Origin: Bacteroidaceae bacterium
Lineage (GTDB): Bacteria > Bacteroidota > Bacteroidia > Bacteroidales > Bacteroidaceae
Assembly: GCA_017522915.1 (NCBI GenBank)
Contig: JAFWXX010000015.1
Span: 21,596 to 85,595, forward strand
Length of the DNA stretch: 64,000 nt
Direction of reading: 5' to 3'
Made by a program: the position numbers and the translations under genes. Shown here one piece after another: positions 10,301 to 18,240 of the stretch. Under the pieces are notes generated by a model that ran no database searches, was not told where the DNA came from, and saw only the letters and a list, made by a program, of their open reading frames with translations. Within the stretch, counting starts at the first letter, position 1, and each line of letters opens with the position of its first letter.

Positions 10301-11053
10301 CTTGTTTGTCAAAGCCAAGGCATCACCACTCATATATGTGGGATTCACGCTTACGTAACCGCCCTTACCATTCATAATGGTGTAGAACTTTGTATTTGCG
10401 TCGAAATAGCTTACATATACGGTTGTACCGTCAAGTGTTACAACAGCAATCTTGCCATCTACAGGAATTGCAGTAAGAGTAGATTTGCTAACGACATTCT
10501 CTGTTGAGAAAGTTGCATCACCGGCATAGTTGGTACCTTCAAACACAACACCTGCTGCAGCATCAGTACCAAGGACTTTCACTGTATAGGTCAAAGGACC
10601 GGTAATTACAGGCTCCAATGCCCAAGTTGCCTTTAGGTTAGAAGGAGCATCACAGAATGGATAATAAACACCACCAACGGACTCAACCTTGAAGTAATTA
10701 GAGCCGTTCATGATGTAATAATTACCATTACCTGCACTGACAAAGGTCAAAAGGCTCTTCTTTGAAAGGGCATCGACATTCCACTGCTGGCAATAGATGT
10801 AATAGCCACTCTTTGTCTTGAGGTAATATCCCGAACCAGATGCCTCGAATGTAAAAATCTGCTCATTACTTTCTGCATAAGCGGCCACAGTCACACCACC
10901 ATTCGTGCCACTAGAATGCTCATCGTGGTTAGCGGCATTCAAGTAATTGCCGGTACCAACATCCTTGATACGGTACTCCTTACTGGTGTCAATTTGTGCC
11001 ATTGCACCCACTGTGAGCAACAGCGACAAAATAAACAACGTAATCTTCTTCAT
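7400..11053 (-). CDS. GH95 alpha-L-fucosidase-like enzyme with long N-terminal extension
   Basis: Family GH95 inverts alpha-1,2-linked fucose; some members act on alpha-L-galactose. I place the start at 11053 (MKKITLFILSLLL signal peptide), giving 1217 residues against roughly 800 for typical members. The first 380 or so residues look like two lectin-like (ricin/beta-trefoil-type) repeats. The GH95 domain follows (MEYALPLGNGELGCMVFGG, DIHTNINIQMNYWPTE, FQIDGNFG). The tail MYDLSGRRINGAPAG resembles secretion-sorting tails of Bacteroidota. It is probably extracellular or surface-bound and acts on mucin or milk-type glycans. Confidence 0.92.
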   Translation of the reverse strand: MKKITLFILSLLLTVGAMAQIDTSKEYRIKDVGTGNYLNAANHDEHSSGTNGGVTVAAYAESNEQIFTFEASGSGYYLKTKSGYYIYCQQWNVDALSKKSLLTFVSAGNGNYYIMNGSNYFKVESVGGVYYPFCDAPSNLKATWALEPVITGPLTYTVKVLGTDAAAGVVFEGTNYAGDATFSTENVVSKSTLTAIPVDGKIAVVTLDGTTVYVSYFDANTKFYTIMNGKGGYVSVNPTYMSGDALALTNKNAPMDNQGIWAFVKQSSGAYKVYNYSTGLAKVLGMTGSEASARAKMVDPATTAYTIEYDGTLNFGNGEPSYIKWKGTTSQYWNDRNSYLALWNSTGAIGDTGSKFFLTEVDCTQFPDEYFYEVSDIEGVASFSPKNPNTLWYRTSAEAAGVSNPWMEYALPLGNGELGCMVFGGVHNEELQFNEKTLWSGPSNVVGAGGGNRTFMNFGSLIIQNNDKAIWDGVTDYVRYLDIEEGIAGVEFKNARGTKQVRKFFSSAPDQTIVGHYTVEGDETLNLTFRLEPGTGIGASTVTYNEGMAEFTGAMTSVNYAARMHVVASEGATVTSTASGITVSGATEVTFFLKGATNFNGDMEVLNNYFTTETPADVNARVKSEIEAAAAKDYATLEADHVADFTAITKRMTFDLGLTTPTVDTKTLIDNYFPNNSGANSTANDHLFLEQLYFHYGRYLAIGSNRKPIAAPNNLQGIWNDKGADSPWNSDIHTNINIQMNYWPTEITNLSDLHKPFVNFIIRGAQSDGWKEVGKQYNNGYGWSVLTESSLYNSMSTWGSNYLVANVWYTSHLWTHYRYTQDKEFLKKAFPVMWSCAEFWFNRLIEDRKVYDGTYVAPNEFSAEQHGNESEDGTAHAQQMISYLFQNLTDAIEILGVENTGLSQADVDKLALYLEKTDKGLHTETYDGGWGNPFNGVKSGEILLREWKYSPYSVGERGHRHISHLMALFPMDQITPESEYFVPAVNALKHRGDAATGWSMGWKVNLWARAQDGDHAHIIIKNALKHSTTYGTDQGQGGIYYNLFDSHAPFQIDGNFGVCSGMAEMLLQSAHGYINILPALPKVWEKNGAVTGMKAMGNFTVDFNWVEGVCQKATIVSNAGAELKVRCARGAMTLDKAKITVNGAEVPVEVVNDVATIPCVKDDVVEIDFTTETAIAPVVSGDVQKGNGAMYDLSGRRINGAPAGQVYIENGVKKLAK

Positions 11054-11124
11054 AAAATAAGTTTTAAAAGTTAGTATTAAGTTAATAGATTTTATCTTTT
11101 TATGCATTATAATACTTCAATTTA

Positions 11125-11132
11125 CAAAAATA
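11125..11132 (-). promoter_or_regulatory. Putative -7 box of the GH95 gene
   Basis: The minus strand reads TATTTTTG (TAnnTTTG consensus) about 70 bases before the GH95 start. No good -33 element is seen. Confidence 0.4.
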
Positions 11133-11222
11133 TAACATTATTTCGAAAATATCACATATTACTAGTTTTTTTACTACAAATGCTCAAAACAGCCTTGTCC
11201 CCAAAAGGGCCTGACATATGAG

Positions 11223-11258
11223 CGAAAAAATTGTGCCCCGTTTTTTCGGGGCACAATT
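11223..11258 (-). terminator. Terminator after the FMN-reductase gene
   Basis: A perfect 12-bp GC-rich stem (11229-11240 with 11247-11258) is followed on the minus strand by a T run. Confidence 0.88.
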
Positions 11259-11264
11259 AAAAAT

Positions 11265-11879
11265 TTATCTTACGAAACTGGTTGAAACAGGCTCTTCACG
11301 TTCAGGATGTTCAATGCCTTCGGCATTAAAAGCCCTTAGCATCCATGCCATATTTCGTGCAAGAGTACGCATTGTCTGCATGCCTTCGGCATCCTGGACT
11401 ACCTCACCGGGAGCAAGGCCATGCACGCTGTTCCAGTACTGCGACGGCACAACCGGCATGTTATTGATTGTAAAGTACTTGTTCAACCTGTCAAAGGTTG
11501 CGCTGGCACCGCCTCTTCGGCAGACAGCCACGGCTGCACCAGGTTTATACTGCAAGTGTGCCTTGCTTGAAAAGAAGAGCCTGTCGAGCAGCGCACACAA
11601 CGAACCGTTAGGCCCGGCATAATAGACCGGTGAGCCGACAATAATGCCATCGGCCTCTTCCAGTTTCTCCCGCATTGTCATATACAACGGGTCGTTGAAG
11701 ACACAACGTCCCAACCCCTTGCACCTGAAACAGGCTATACACCCCTGCACCGGCGCCGTTCCTATATGCACTATCTCGCTATCTACACCCAATGATTCAA
11801 GAGTTGCAGCCACCTCGGATAGGGCGCGGTAAGTATTTCCCGCCTTACGTGGGCTTCCGTTTATAAGCAGAACTTTCAT
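11265..11879 (-). CDS. NADPH-dependent FMN reductase / flavodoxin-like oxidoreductase
   Basis: A 204-residue flavodoxin-fold protein. The start is set at 11879 because MKVLLINGSPRKAGNT is the canonical first strand and phosphate-binding loop. A CIACFRCKGLGRC cysteine cluster resembles iron-sulfur flavoproteins, and GSPVYYAGPNG forms the flavin site. It probably transfers electrons from NAD(P)H to FMN or quinone-like acceptors. It lies 34 bases behind a nitroreductase gene on the same strand, so the two likely form one redox operon. The substrate is unknown. Confidence 0.85.
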   Translation of the reverse strand: MKVLLINGSPRKAGNTYRALSEVAATLESLGVDSEIVHIGTAPVQGCIACFRCKGLGRCVFNDPLYMTMREKLEEADGIIVGSPVYYAGPNGSLCALLDRLFFSSKAHLQYKPGAAVAVCRRGGASATFDRLNKYFTINNMPVVPSQYWNSVHGLAPGEVVQDAEGMQTMRTLARNMAWMLRAFNAEGIEHPEREEPVSTSFVR

Positions 11880-11913
11880 AATCACATCTATTTTGAAACA
11901 GTTTGAATTCTTA

Positions 11914-12600
11914 TCAATCAACAAACTTCACCTTACCGAAATCACGAGGCTTGGCGACCGGTTTCTCGTTCGGGTAGCCCATTGCAATGCAGATGCAAAG
12001 TTCATATCCGTCACTGAATTCCAGTTTCGAAAGGACCTTATCCTTATCCGGGCTTGTAAGTATGAAGCGCACCGGACTGCCCAGACATACGGTTCCCAGG
12101 CCGAGCGAGTTGGCCGAAAGCATGATATTCTGCGACAGCAATCCGCAATCTATTGTAGAGAAATCGTAGCTTTTGTCACGTGCAATGAAGAGCCATACCG
12201 GAGCATTATAGAAACAGCCGGCAGCACGTTCGTTGCCCGTCGCAGCCATAGCAGCCTTTATTTCGTTCTGGAAAGCCGGGTCATCGACTATACGCACCTC
12301 CCAAGACTGTTTGTTCTGTCCGCTGGGAGCGTTTATTCCGCACTTCATAACCTCTTCGACGAGGGCGCGTTCTACAGGTTTTTCCTTGTAGTTGCGTATG
12401 CTCCTGCGCGACATTATGTTCTCTACTACAGCATTGCTTTCAACACCCTTGCAATTGCTTTTGCCTTCACACTCGCCCGAAGCACACTCGGTTCCATTAT
12501 TGGTACACTCTCCACACTCTCCTACTGACAGAGAACTGTTGCCGCACGACACTGCAGCCAACAAAGAGAGGCCGCATACAATTGTTCCTACAAGTTTCAT
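11914..12600 (-). CDS. Nitroreductase-family lipoprotein
   Basis: An FMN-dependent nitroreductase fold (SRRSIRNYKEKPVE, NAPSGQNKQSWEVRIV, GLGTVCLGSPV). The start at 12600 gives a signal peptide with lipobox AVSC (Cys19), so the enzyme is predicted to be membrane-anchored outside the cytoplasm, which is unusual for the family. A short linker with several cysteines (residues about 19-45) separates lipobox and catalytic domain. It is co-transcribed with the FMN reductase downstream. Role unknown. Confidence 0.85.
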   Translation of the reverse strand: MKLVGTIVCGLSLLAAVSCGNSSLSVGECGECTNNGTECASGECEGKSNCKGVESNAVVENIMSRRSIRNYKEKPVERALVEEVMKCGINAPSGQNKQSWEVRIVDDPAFQNEIKAAMAATGNERAAGCFYNAPVWLFIARDKSYDFSTIDCGLLSQNIMLSANSLGLGTVCLGSPVRFILTSPDKDKVLSKLEFSDGYELCICIAMGYPNEKPVAKPRDFGKVKFVD

Positions 12601-12674
12601 AAAATCAATTATTGGTGAATCAAATAACATTTATGGATAACGTTGCAACCAACTGCATCCACATACAATATCTT

Positions 12675-12706
12675 CAAAAATAGCACACCAGTTCAACAGC
12701 AACAAA
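12675..12706 (-). promoter_or_regulatory. Promoter of the nitroreductase operon
   Basis: The minus strand reads TTTG (12706-12703), 20 bases, TATTTTTG (12682-12675), an exact Bacteroidota -33/-7 promoter. Confidence 0.75.
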
Positions 12707-12726
12707 GAATTAACAGATTTTAATCG

Positions 12727-12763
12727 TAAAAAATGTGAGGGTGACATCTATGCCACCCTCACA
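12727..12763 (-). terminator. Terminator after carB
   Basis: The stem TGTGAGGGTG/CACCCTCACA (12734-12743 with 12754-12763) is followed on the minus strand by six Ts. It is 20 bases past the carB stop. Confidence 0.85.
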
Positions 12764-12782
12764 CTATCGTAATACTTAATTG

Positions 12783-15700
12783 TTACTTGAACTCATCCCA
12801 GCTCTTGACCGGCATCTCCTTAACGTCAATCTTGCAGAAAGCACGTATGAACGCACTGGCAAGACGGGCATTTGTTATAAGTGGTATATTGTGGTCGATA
12901 GCAGCACGACGTATACGATAACCGTTTGTAAGCTCGCGCTTTGTATGGTTCTTAGGTATATTGATGATGAGGTCGAAACGATGGTCGGCAATCATCTGCA
13001 TTACGTTGTTCTCGGCATTCGGGTCTTCATCGGGCCACATTACCGGTGTTGCTGCCACTCCATGCTCATTGAGGAACTTGGCTGTACCGGAGGTTGCAAA
13101 GATATTATACCCCTTCTGCGCGAGAAGTGCTGTAGATTCGAGCAAATCGACCTTTGACTTGGCAGCACCCGAAGAAACCATTACGTTCTTTTCGGGAACG
13201 CTGTAGCCTACAGCAATCATAGCATTCAGCAATGCCTCTTCAAAGTCATCGCCGATACATCCCACTTCGCCGGTTGACGACATGTCCACGCCCAATACAG
13301 GATCGGCCTGATGCAGACGGCTGAACGAGAACTGAGAAGCCTTGACACCAATCCAGTCAATATCGAACGCAGACTTGTCGGGTTGGCTGTACGGAGCACC
13401 GAGCATGATACGTGTAGCAGTCTCGATGAAGTTGCGCTTCAGCACCTTTGAAACAAACGGGAACGAGCGTGAAGCACGCAGATTACATTCGATAACCTTA
13501 ACCTCGTTGTTCTTTGCAAGGAACTGTATATTGAAAGGACCTGATATATTGAGCTCCTTAGCGATGCGGCGGCTGATTTTCTTTATTCGGCGTGCAGTCT
13601 CGAAGTATATCTTCTGGGCAGGGAACACAAGCGTTGCATCACCGGAGTGCACACCGGCAAACTCAACATGCTCCGAAATCGCATACTCGACAACCTCGCC
13701 GTTCTGTGCAACTGCATCGAACTCAATCTCCTTTGTCTCAATCATGAACTGTGAAACCACGACAGGGAACTCCTTTGAGACGTCGGCAGCCATCTTAAGG
13801 AACTCATGCAGTTCCTCTTCGTTGTAGCATACGTTCATCGCTGCACCCGAAAGCACATACGAAGGACGTACAAGTACAGGATAGCCAACTTTGTCAACGA
13901 ACTCCTTCATATCCTCTATGCTTGTCAGCTCCTTCCATGCCGGCTGGTCTATGCCGAGCTGGTCGAGCATTGCCGAGAACTTGTGACGGTTCTCCGCACG
14001 GTCGATAGAGAGCGGAGATGTACCAAGAATGGGCACCGACTGACGATGCAGTTTCATTGCAAGATTATTAGGAATCTGTCCGCCTACAGATACAATCACA
14101 CCGCCCGGCTGTTCGAGGTCAATAACATCAAGTACACGCTCAAGAGAGAGCTCGTCGAAGTAGAGACGGTCACACATGTCATAGTCGGTTGACACAGTCT
14201 CAGGATTGTAGTTTATCATGATTGACTTGTAGCCGAGCTTACGTGCTGTCTGTACCGCATTCACCGAGCACCAGTCAAACTCTACAGAGGAACCGATGCG
14301 GTATGCACCTGAGCCAAGAACTACAACCGACTTGTCGGTCTTGTAGTAGTTCACATCGTAGCCCTTGGCTCCGTATGTCATGTAGAGGTAGTTTGTCAGT
14401 TCGGGATGTTCCGAAGCGACAGTATTGATACGCTTTACTGCAGGAAGAATGCCGAGTTCCTTACGGCGCGCACGCACTGCAAGGTTTCCGGTTTCCATAT
14501 TCTTCTGCTCCTTGAGGACAAAGCGCGATATCTGGAAGTCGGAGAATCCGAGCACCTTAGCCTGACGCAGAACCTCCTCAGGAAGTTCCTCAAGGGTATT
14601 GTACCCCTCAAGCACCTTCTTGTAGTCAACAATATTCTTCAGTTTGCCCAGGAACCACGGATCTATTTTAGTAAGCTCGCTTATGCGCTCTACTGTATAA
14701 CCCTGCTCAAGTGCCGATGCAATAGAGAAGACACGCATATCAGTAGGATTGGCAAGTTCCTCGTCAAGATTATCGAAGTGCGTATGCTCGTTGCCCACAA
14801 AGCCGTGCATTCCTTGTCCAATCATGCGGAGACCCTTCTGGATAACCTCCTCAAAACTGCGGCCGATAGACATGATTTCGCCTACCGATTTCATGCTTGA
14901 GCCAATCTGGCGTGACACTCCTGCGAACTTTGTCAAGTCCCAGCGCGGTATCTTGCAAATGAGATAATCGAGTTCCGGGGCCTTATATGCGCTGTTAGGA
15001 GTATCCATTTCGCCTATCTCGTCGAGAGTATATCCCAAAGCAATCTTGGCAGCCACAAAAGCAAGAGGATAACCTGTTGCCTTTGATGCAAGAGCTGAAG
15101 AACGGCTCAGACGTGCATTCACCTCTATTACACGATAATCATTTGTCTCGGCATTGAATGCGTACTGTATGTTGCACTCGCCGACAATACCCAAGTGACG
15201 GATAGCCTTAACGGAAATCTCCTGCATGAATTTCACCTGTTCAGGTGTGAGCGAACAGGTTGGAGCAACAACGATAGACTCGCCTGTATGTATGCCAAGC
15301 GGGTCGAAGTTCTCCATGCTTGCCACAGTGAAGCAGTGGTCATTCGCATCGCGTATAACCTCGAACTCAATCTCTTTCCAACCTTTGAGAGACTCCTCTA
15401 CCAGTATCTGGTTAGAGAATGTGAACGCACTCTCGGCAAGTTCCTTGAAACTCTCTTCATCACGGCATATACCGCTGCCCAAGCCGCCAAGAGCATAGGC
15501 CGAACGCACCATGACCGGGAAACCAATCTTATGAGCGGCAGCAAGTGCATCTTCCATGCTCTCTACAGCCTGGCTCACCGGTGTCTTCATAGGTATCTCA
15601 TCGAGTTTCTTAACAAAGAGGTCGCGGTCCTCGGTATTCATGATAGCCTCTACAGAGGTACCGAGAACCTTTACACCATATTTCTCAAGAATACCCTTCT

Positions 15701-16004
15701 GGTAGAGTTCTGTACCGCAGTTGAGCGCAGTCTGTCCGCCAAAAGCAAGCAGAATGCCATCGGGACGCTCTTTCTTTATTATCTCCTCGACATTATGTAT
15801 ATCAACCGGCAGGAAATACACCTTGTCCGCTATACCCTCCGAGGTCTGGATAGTTGCGACATTAGGATTTATCAGCACTGATTCGATACCCTCTTCGCGA
15901 AGTGCCTTAAGTGCCTGTGAACCGGAGTAGTCAAACTCTCCGGCCTGTCCAATGCGGAGCGCACCGGAACCAAGCAACAACACCTTTTTAAGTTTCTCTT
16001 TCAT
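12783..16004 (-). CDS. carB: Carbamoyl-phosphate synthase large chain
   Basis: Makes carbamoyl phosphate from bicarbonate, ammonia and two ATP for pyrimidine and arginine synthesis. At 1073 residues it has the full length, with two duplicated ATP-grasp halves (LGSGALRIGQAGEFDYSG near the N-terminus, LGSGAYRIGSSVEFDW in the second half) and a C-terminal MGS-like allosteric domain. It begins 23 bases after the purF stop and is probably co-transcribed with it. The small subunit gene carA, which supplies ammonia from glutamine, is not in this window. Confidence 0.97.
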   Translation of the reverse strand: MKEKLKKVLLLGSGALRIGQAGEFDYSGSQALKALREEGIESVLINPNVATIQTSEGIADKVYFLPVDIHNVEEIIKKERPDGILLAFGGQTALNCGTELYQKGILEKYGVKVLGTSVEAIMNTEDRDLFVKKLDEIPMKTPVSQAVESMEDALAAAHKIGFPVMVRSAYALGGLGSGICRDEESFKELAESAFTFSNQILVEESLKGWKEIEFEVIRDANDHCFTVASMENFDPLGIHTGESIVVAPTCSLTPEQVKFMQEISVKAIRHLGIVGECNIQYAFNAETNDYRVIEVNARLSRSSALASKATGYPLAFVAAKIALGYTLDEIGEMDTPNSAYKAPELDYLICKIPRWDLTKFAGVSRQIGSSMKSVGEIMSIGRSFEEVIQKGLRMIGQGMHGFVGNEHTHFDNLDEELANPTDMRVFSIASALEQGYTVERISELTKIDPWFLGKLKNIVDYKKVLEGYNTLEELPEEVLRQAKVLGFSDFQISRFVLKEQKNMETGNLAVRARRKELGILPAVKRINTVASEHPELTNYLYMTYGAKGYDVNYYKTDKSVVVLGSGAYRIGSSVEFDWCSVNAVQTARKLGYKSIMINYNPETVSTDYDMCDRLYFDELSLERVLDVIDLEQPGGVIVSVGGQIPNNLAMKLHRQSVPILGTSPLSIDRAENRHKFSAMLDQLGIDQPAWKELTSIEDMKEFVDKVGYPVLVRPSYVLSGAAMNVCYNEEELHEFLKMAADVSKEFPVVVSQFMIETKEIEFDAVAQNGEVVEYAISEHVEFAGVHSGDATLVFPAQKIYFETARRIKKISRRIAKELNISGPFNIQFLAKNNEVKVIECNLRASRSFPFVSKVLKRNFIETATRIMLGAPYSQPDKSAFDIDWIGVKASQFSFSRLHQADPVLGVDMSSTGEVGCIGDDFEEALLNAMIAVGYSVPEKNVMVSSGAAKSKVDLLESTALLAQKGYNIFATSGTAKFLNEHGVAATPVMWPDEDPNAENNVMQMIADHRFDLIINIPKNHTKRELTNGYRIRRAAIDHNIPLITNARLASAFIRAFCKIDVKEMPVKSWDEFK

Positions 16005-16027
16005 GATATATAAATGTTTGTTATTTC

Positions 16028-17905
16028 TTACTTGTAGAGGTATTTCTCATAATGATATACAAACGCCTCATTTACCAGACGGTTGCCGCCGGGTGTAGGA
16101 TAGACACCGCTGAAGTACCAGTCGCCCAAATGATCGGGACATGCATCATGCAGGCCCTCAAGAGTCTGGAACACCAGTTCTAGATCGGCATTGAGGTCAA
16201 CAGGTTTCAGAAGGTCGGCTATCTTTCTTGAGATTTCATCGGCAGTAAACTGGCGGTATATTGCACGTGTACAATTTACCTGCTCTGCATCCGGCTTTTT
16301 CAATTCCTCGACACATGCACGATAAGTCTCGTTTATGAGTGAATGCTTGCCGTTCTCATAAAGAAGTTCAAGTGCAGCCTTGAATGCCACGAAATGGTCG
16401 AACTTCTCCATATCTATTCCGTAATAGTCGGGATAACGTATCTGAGGGCTCGAAGAAACAACAATAATCTTCTTCGGCTCAAGACGGTCGAGTATATTTA
16501 GAATACTCTGTTTCAAGGTTGTACCGCGCACAATACTGTCATCTATCACCACAAGGTTATCCACCTTAGGCCTGATTGTACCGTACGTAATATCATACAC
16601 GTGTGCAGCAAGGTCATTGCGCTTATCGCTTGTAGATATAAACGTACGCATCTTAATATCCTTGTTTGCAACTTTCTCCTGACGCACCTTCTTGGTAACA
16701 ATGGCCTTCACCTCCTCCGGAGTAAGTTCTTTACCCTCAAGTTCCTTCACTTTCCATTCGTTAAGATACTCCTCCATGCTCTCCACCATACCGTAGAAAG
16801 CCATTTCGGCAGTATTTGGAATGAATGAGAAGACAGTGTTGTCAAGGTCGTAGTCTATTGCCTTTAGAATCTGGTCACGCAAGTTAGCACCAAGTTTCTT
16901 TCTTTCCTTATATATATCGCCATCGTTTCCGCGACTGAAATATATTCTTTCGAACGAACATGGAAGGAATGCTTTCTGCGGCATAATCTGCACGCTTCTA
17001 AGCTCACCTCGTTTGTTCACGATAAGAGCCTCACCAGGTTTTATCTCGATGACCTCCTCTGCCTTCAGGTTCATTGCAGTCTGCAATGCGGCACGCTCGC
17101 TTGCAACGAGGAACACTTCGTCGTTGGCATACCAGTATGCTGTACGTACGCCCCACGGATCACGCATGGCAAACATCTCTCCGCTGCCTGTAACACCGCA
17201 AAATACATATCCGCCATCAAGCATGGGAGTAGAAGTACGCAGGACATTTGCCATATCCACACGTTCTTCAATTGTATTTGTTATATCCATGCCCTCAAGA
17301 CCCTCGGCCTCACAATCCTTGAAGATGCGTTCAACCTCGCGGTCGAGCCTATGGCCCATGAGTTCAAGCATAATATATGTGTCGGCATGGACACGCGGAT
17401 GCTGGCCATGAGAAACCAGTTCATGGAACACATCCTCTACGTTTGTTATATGGAAATTGCCGCACAGAGCAAGATTCTTGGCTCTCCAGTTATTGCGGCG
17501 CAAGAACGGGTGAACGTACTGCATGCCGGTCTTGCCTGTTGCCGAGTAACGCAAATGCCCCATATACAGTTCACCTGCAAAACCGAAGTGACGATAGGCG
17601 TAGTTGGCATTGTTCTTCATATCTTTCGGATGAGAAGCTATATTCTTGTTCGCCATTTCGAACACTTCCGAAATAGCTCCTGAACCCTCTGCCCTCTCAC
17701 GAAACATATAATCCTCGCCGGGCGAAGCTTTAAGTTTGACACAAGAAATACCCGCGCCCTGCTGTCCACGGTTATACTGCTTGTTCATGAGCAAGAACAG
17801 TTTGTTCATACCGTATGCCCACGTACCGTATTTCTCCTGATAATAGTTCAACGGCTTGCGCAAGCGAATCATCGCAACTCCACATTCATGTAATAGAGGT
17901 TCCAT
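16028..17905 (-). CDS. purF: Amidophosphoribosyltransferase, long Bacteroidota form
   Basis: Catalyses the first step of purine synthesis: glutamine plus PRPP gives phosphoribosylamine. A 7-residue propeptide precedes the nucleophile Cys8 (HECGVAM) of a class II glutamine amidotransferase domain. The PRPP motif VVIDDSIVRGTT lies in the C-terminal phosphoribosyltransferase domain. At 625 residues it is longer than the roughly 500 of E. coli PurF. It starts an operon with carB, linking purine and pyrimidine entry steps. A structured leader precedes it. Confidence 0.92.
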   Translation of the reverse strand: MEPLLHECGVAMIRLRKPLNYYQEKYGTWAYGMNKLFLLMNKQYNRGQQGAGISCVKLKASPGEDYMFRERAEGSGAISEVFEMANKNIASHPKDMKNNANYAYRHFGFAGELYMGHLRYSATGKTGMQYVHPFLRRNNWRAKNLALCGNFHITNVEDVFHELVSHGQHPRVHADTYIMLELMGHRLDREVERIFKDCEAEGLEGMDITNTIEERVDMANVLRTSTPMLDGGYVFCGVTGSGEMFAMRDPWGVRTAYWYANDEVFLVASERAALQTAMNLKAEEVIEIKPGEALIVNKRGELRSVQIMPQKAFLPCSFERIYFSRGNDGDIYKERKKLGANLRDQILKAIDYDLDNTVFSFIPNTAEMAFYGMVESMEEYLNEWKVKELEGKELTPEEVKAIVTKKVRQEKVANKDIKMRTFISTSDKRNDLAAHVYDITYGTIRPKVDNLVVIDDSIVRGTTLKQSILNILDRLEPKKIIVVSSSPQIRYPDYYGIDMEKFDHFVAFKAALELLYENGKHSLINETYRACVEELKKPDAEQVNCTRAIYRQFTADEISRKIADLLKPVDLNADLELVFQTLEGLHDACPDHLGDWYFSGVYPTPGGNRLVNEAFVYHYEKYLYK

Positions 17906-17928
17906 AAAAATATTTTCCGCTAATATAC

Positions 17929-17955
17929 AAAAAAAGTCGTTCCAAACGAAACGAC
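17929..17955 (-). terminator. Terminator-like hairpin in the purF leader
   Basis: The minus strand reads GTCGTT, 8-base loop, AACGAC (17955-17936), then seven Ts (17935-17929). It is only 24 bases before the purF start, after a promoter and a short ORF. That is the layout of a transcription attenuator. The stem is short (6 bp), so it would be weak. Confidence 0.5.
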
Positions 17956-17965
17956 CATAACAAAA

Positions 17966-18070
17966 CTACATAAAAAACACATCAATAACAGAAGAGACAA
18001 GGGCAATATTGGCAATCGGGTATATTTTACACCCCTTTGCAACAACATTATTATACCTCTTGCTTTTCAT
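17966..18070 (-). CDS. 34-codon leader ORF upstream of purF
   Basis: ATG at 18070 to TAG at 17966 encodes MKSKRYNNVVAKGCKIYPIA followed by 14 mostly hydrophobic residues. It starts about 30 bases after the purF -7 box and stops 11 bases before the terminator-like hairpin, so translation of it could influence hairpin folding. I do not recognise the peptide. It is a plausible leader peptide, but expression is unproven. Confidence 0.45.
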   Translation of the reverse strand: MKSKRYNNVVAKGCKIYPIANIALVSSVIDVFFM

Positions 18071-18098
18071 TACGGTTGATGTTAAATCAAATTCTGCG

Positions 18099-18106
18099 CG
18101 AAGATA
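18099..18106 (-). promoter_or_regulatory. -7 box of the purF-carB operon
   Basis: TATCTTCG on the minus strand, identical to the glyA box, implies a leader of roughly 190 nucleotides. The remaining bases of the 335-base gap 17906-18240 hold the leader ORF, the hairpin and the divergent transporter promoter; nothing else is visible. Confidence 0.55.
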
Positions 18107-18205
18107 ATAAAAATTAAAATACACACGCACGGGAGAATAAAAATTTTATCGGCAGCAGAAAAAAGAAAAGCACATGCATTATCCTAAAATGTACATAAAA
18201 ATAAG

Positions 18206-18213
18206 TATCTTCG
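18206..18213 (+). promoter_or_regulatory. -7 box of the AmpG-like transporter operon
   Basis: TATCTTCG lies 28 bases before the start at 18241. No clear -33 element is seen. Confidence 0.5.
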
Positions 18214-18240
18214 CCAAAAGAACAGAAAACAGGGAAAAAC

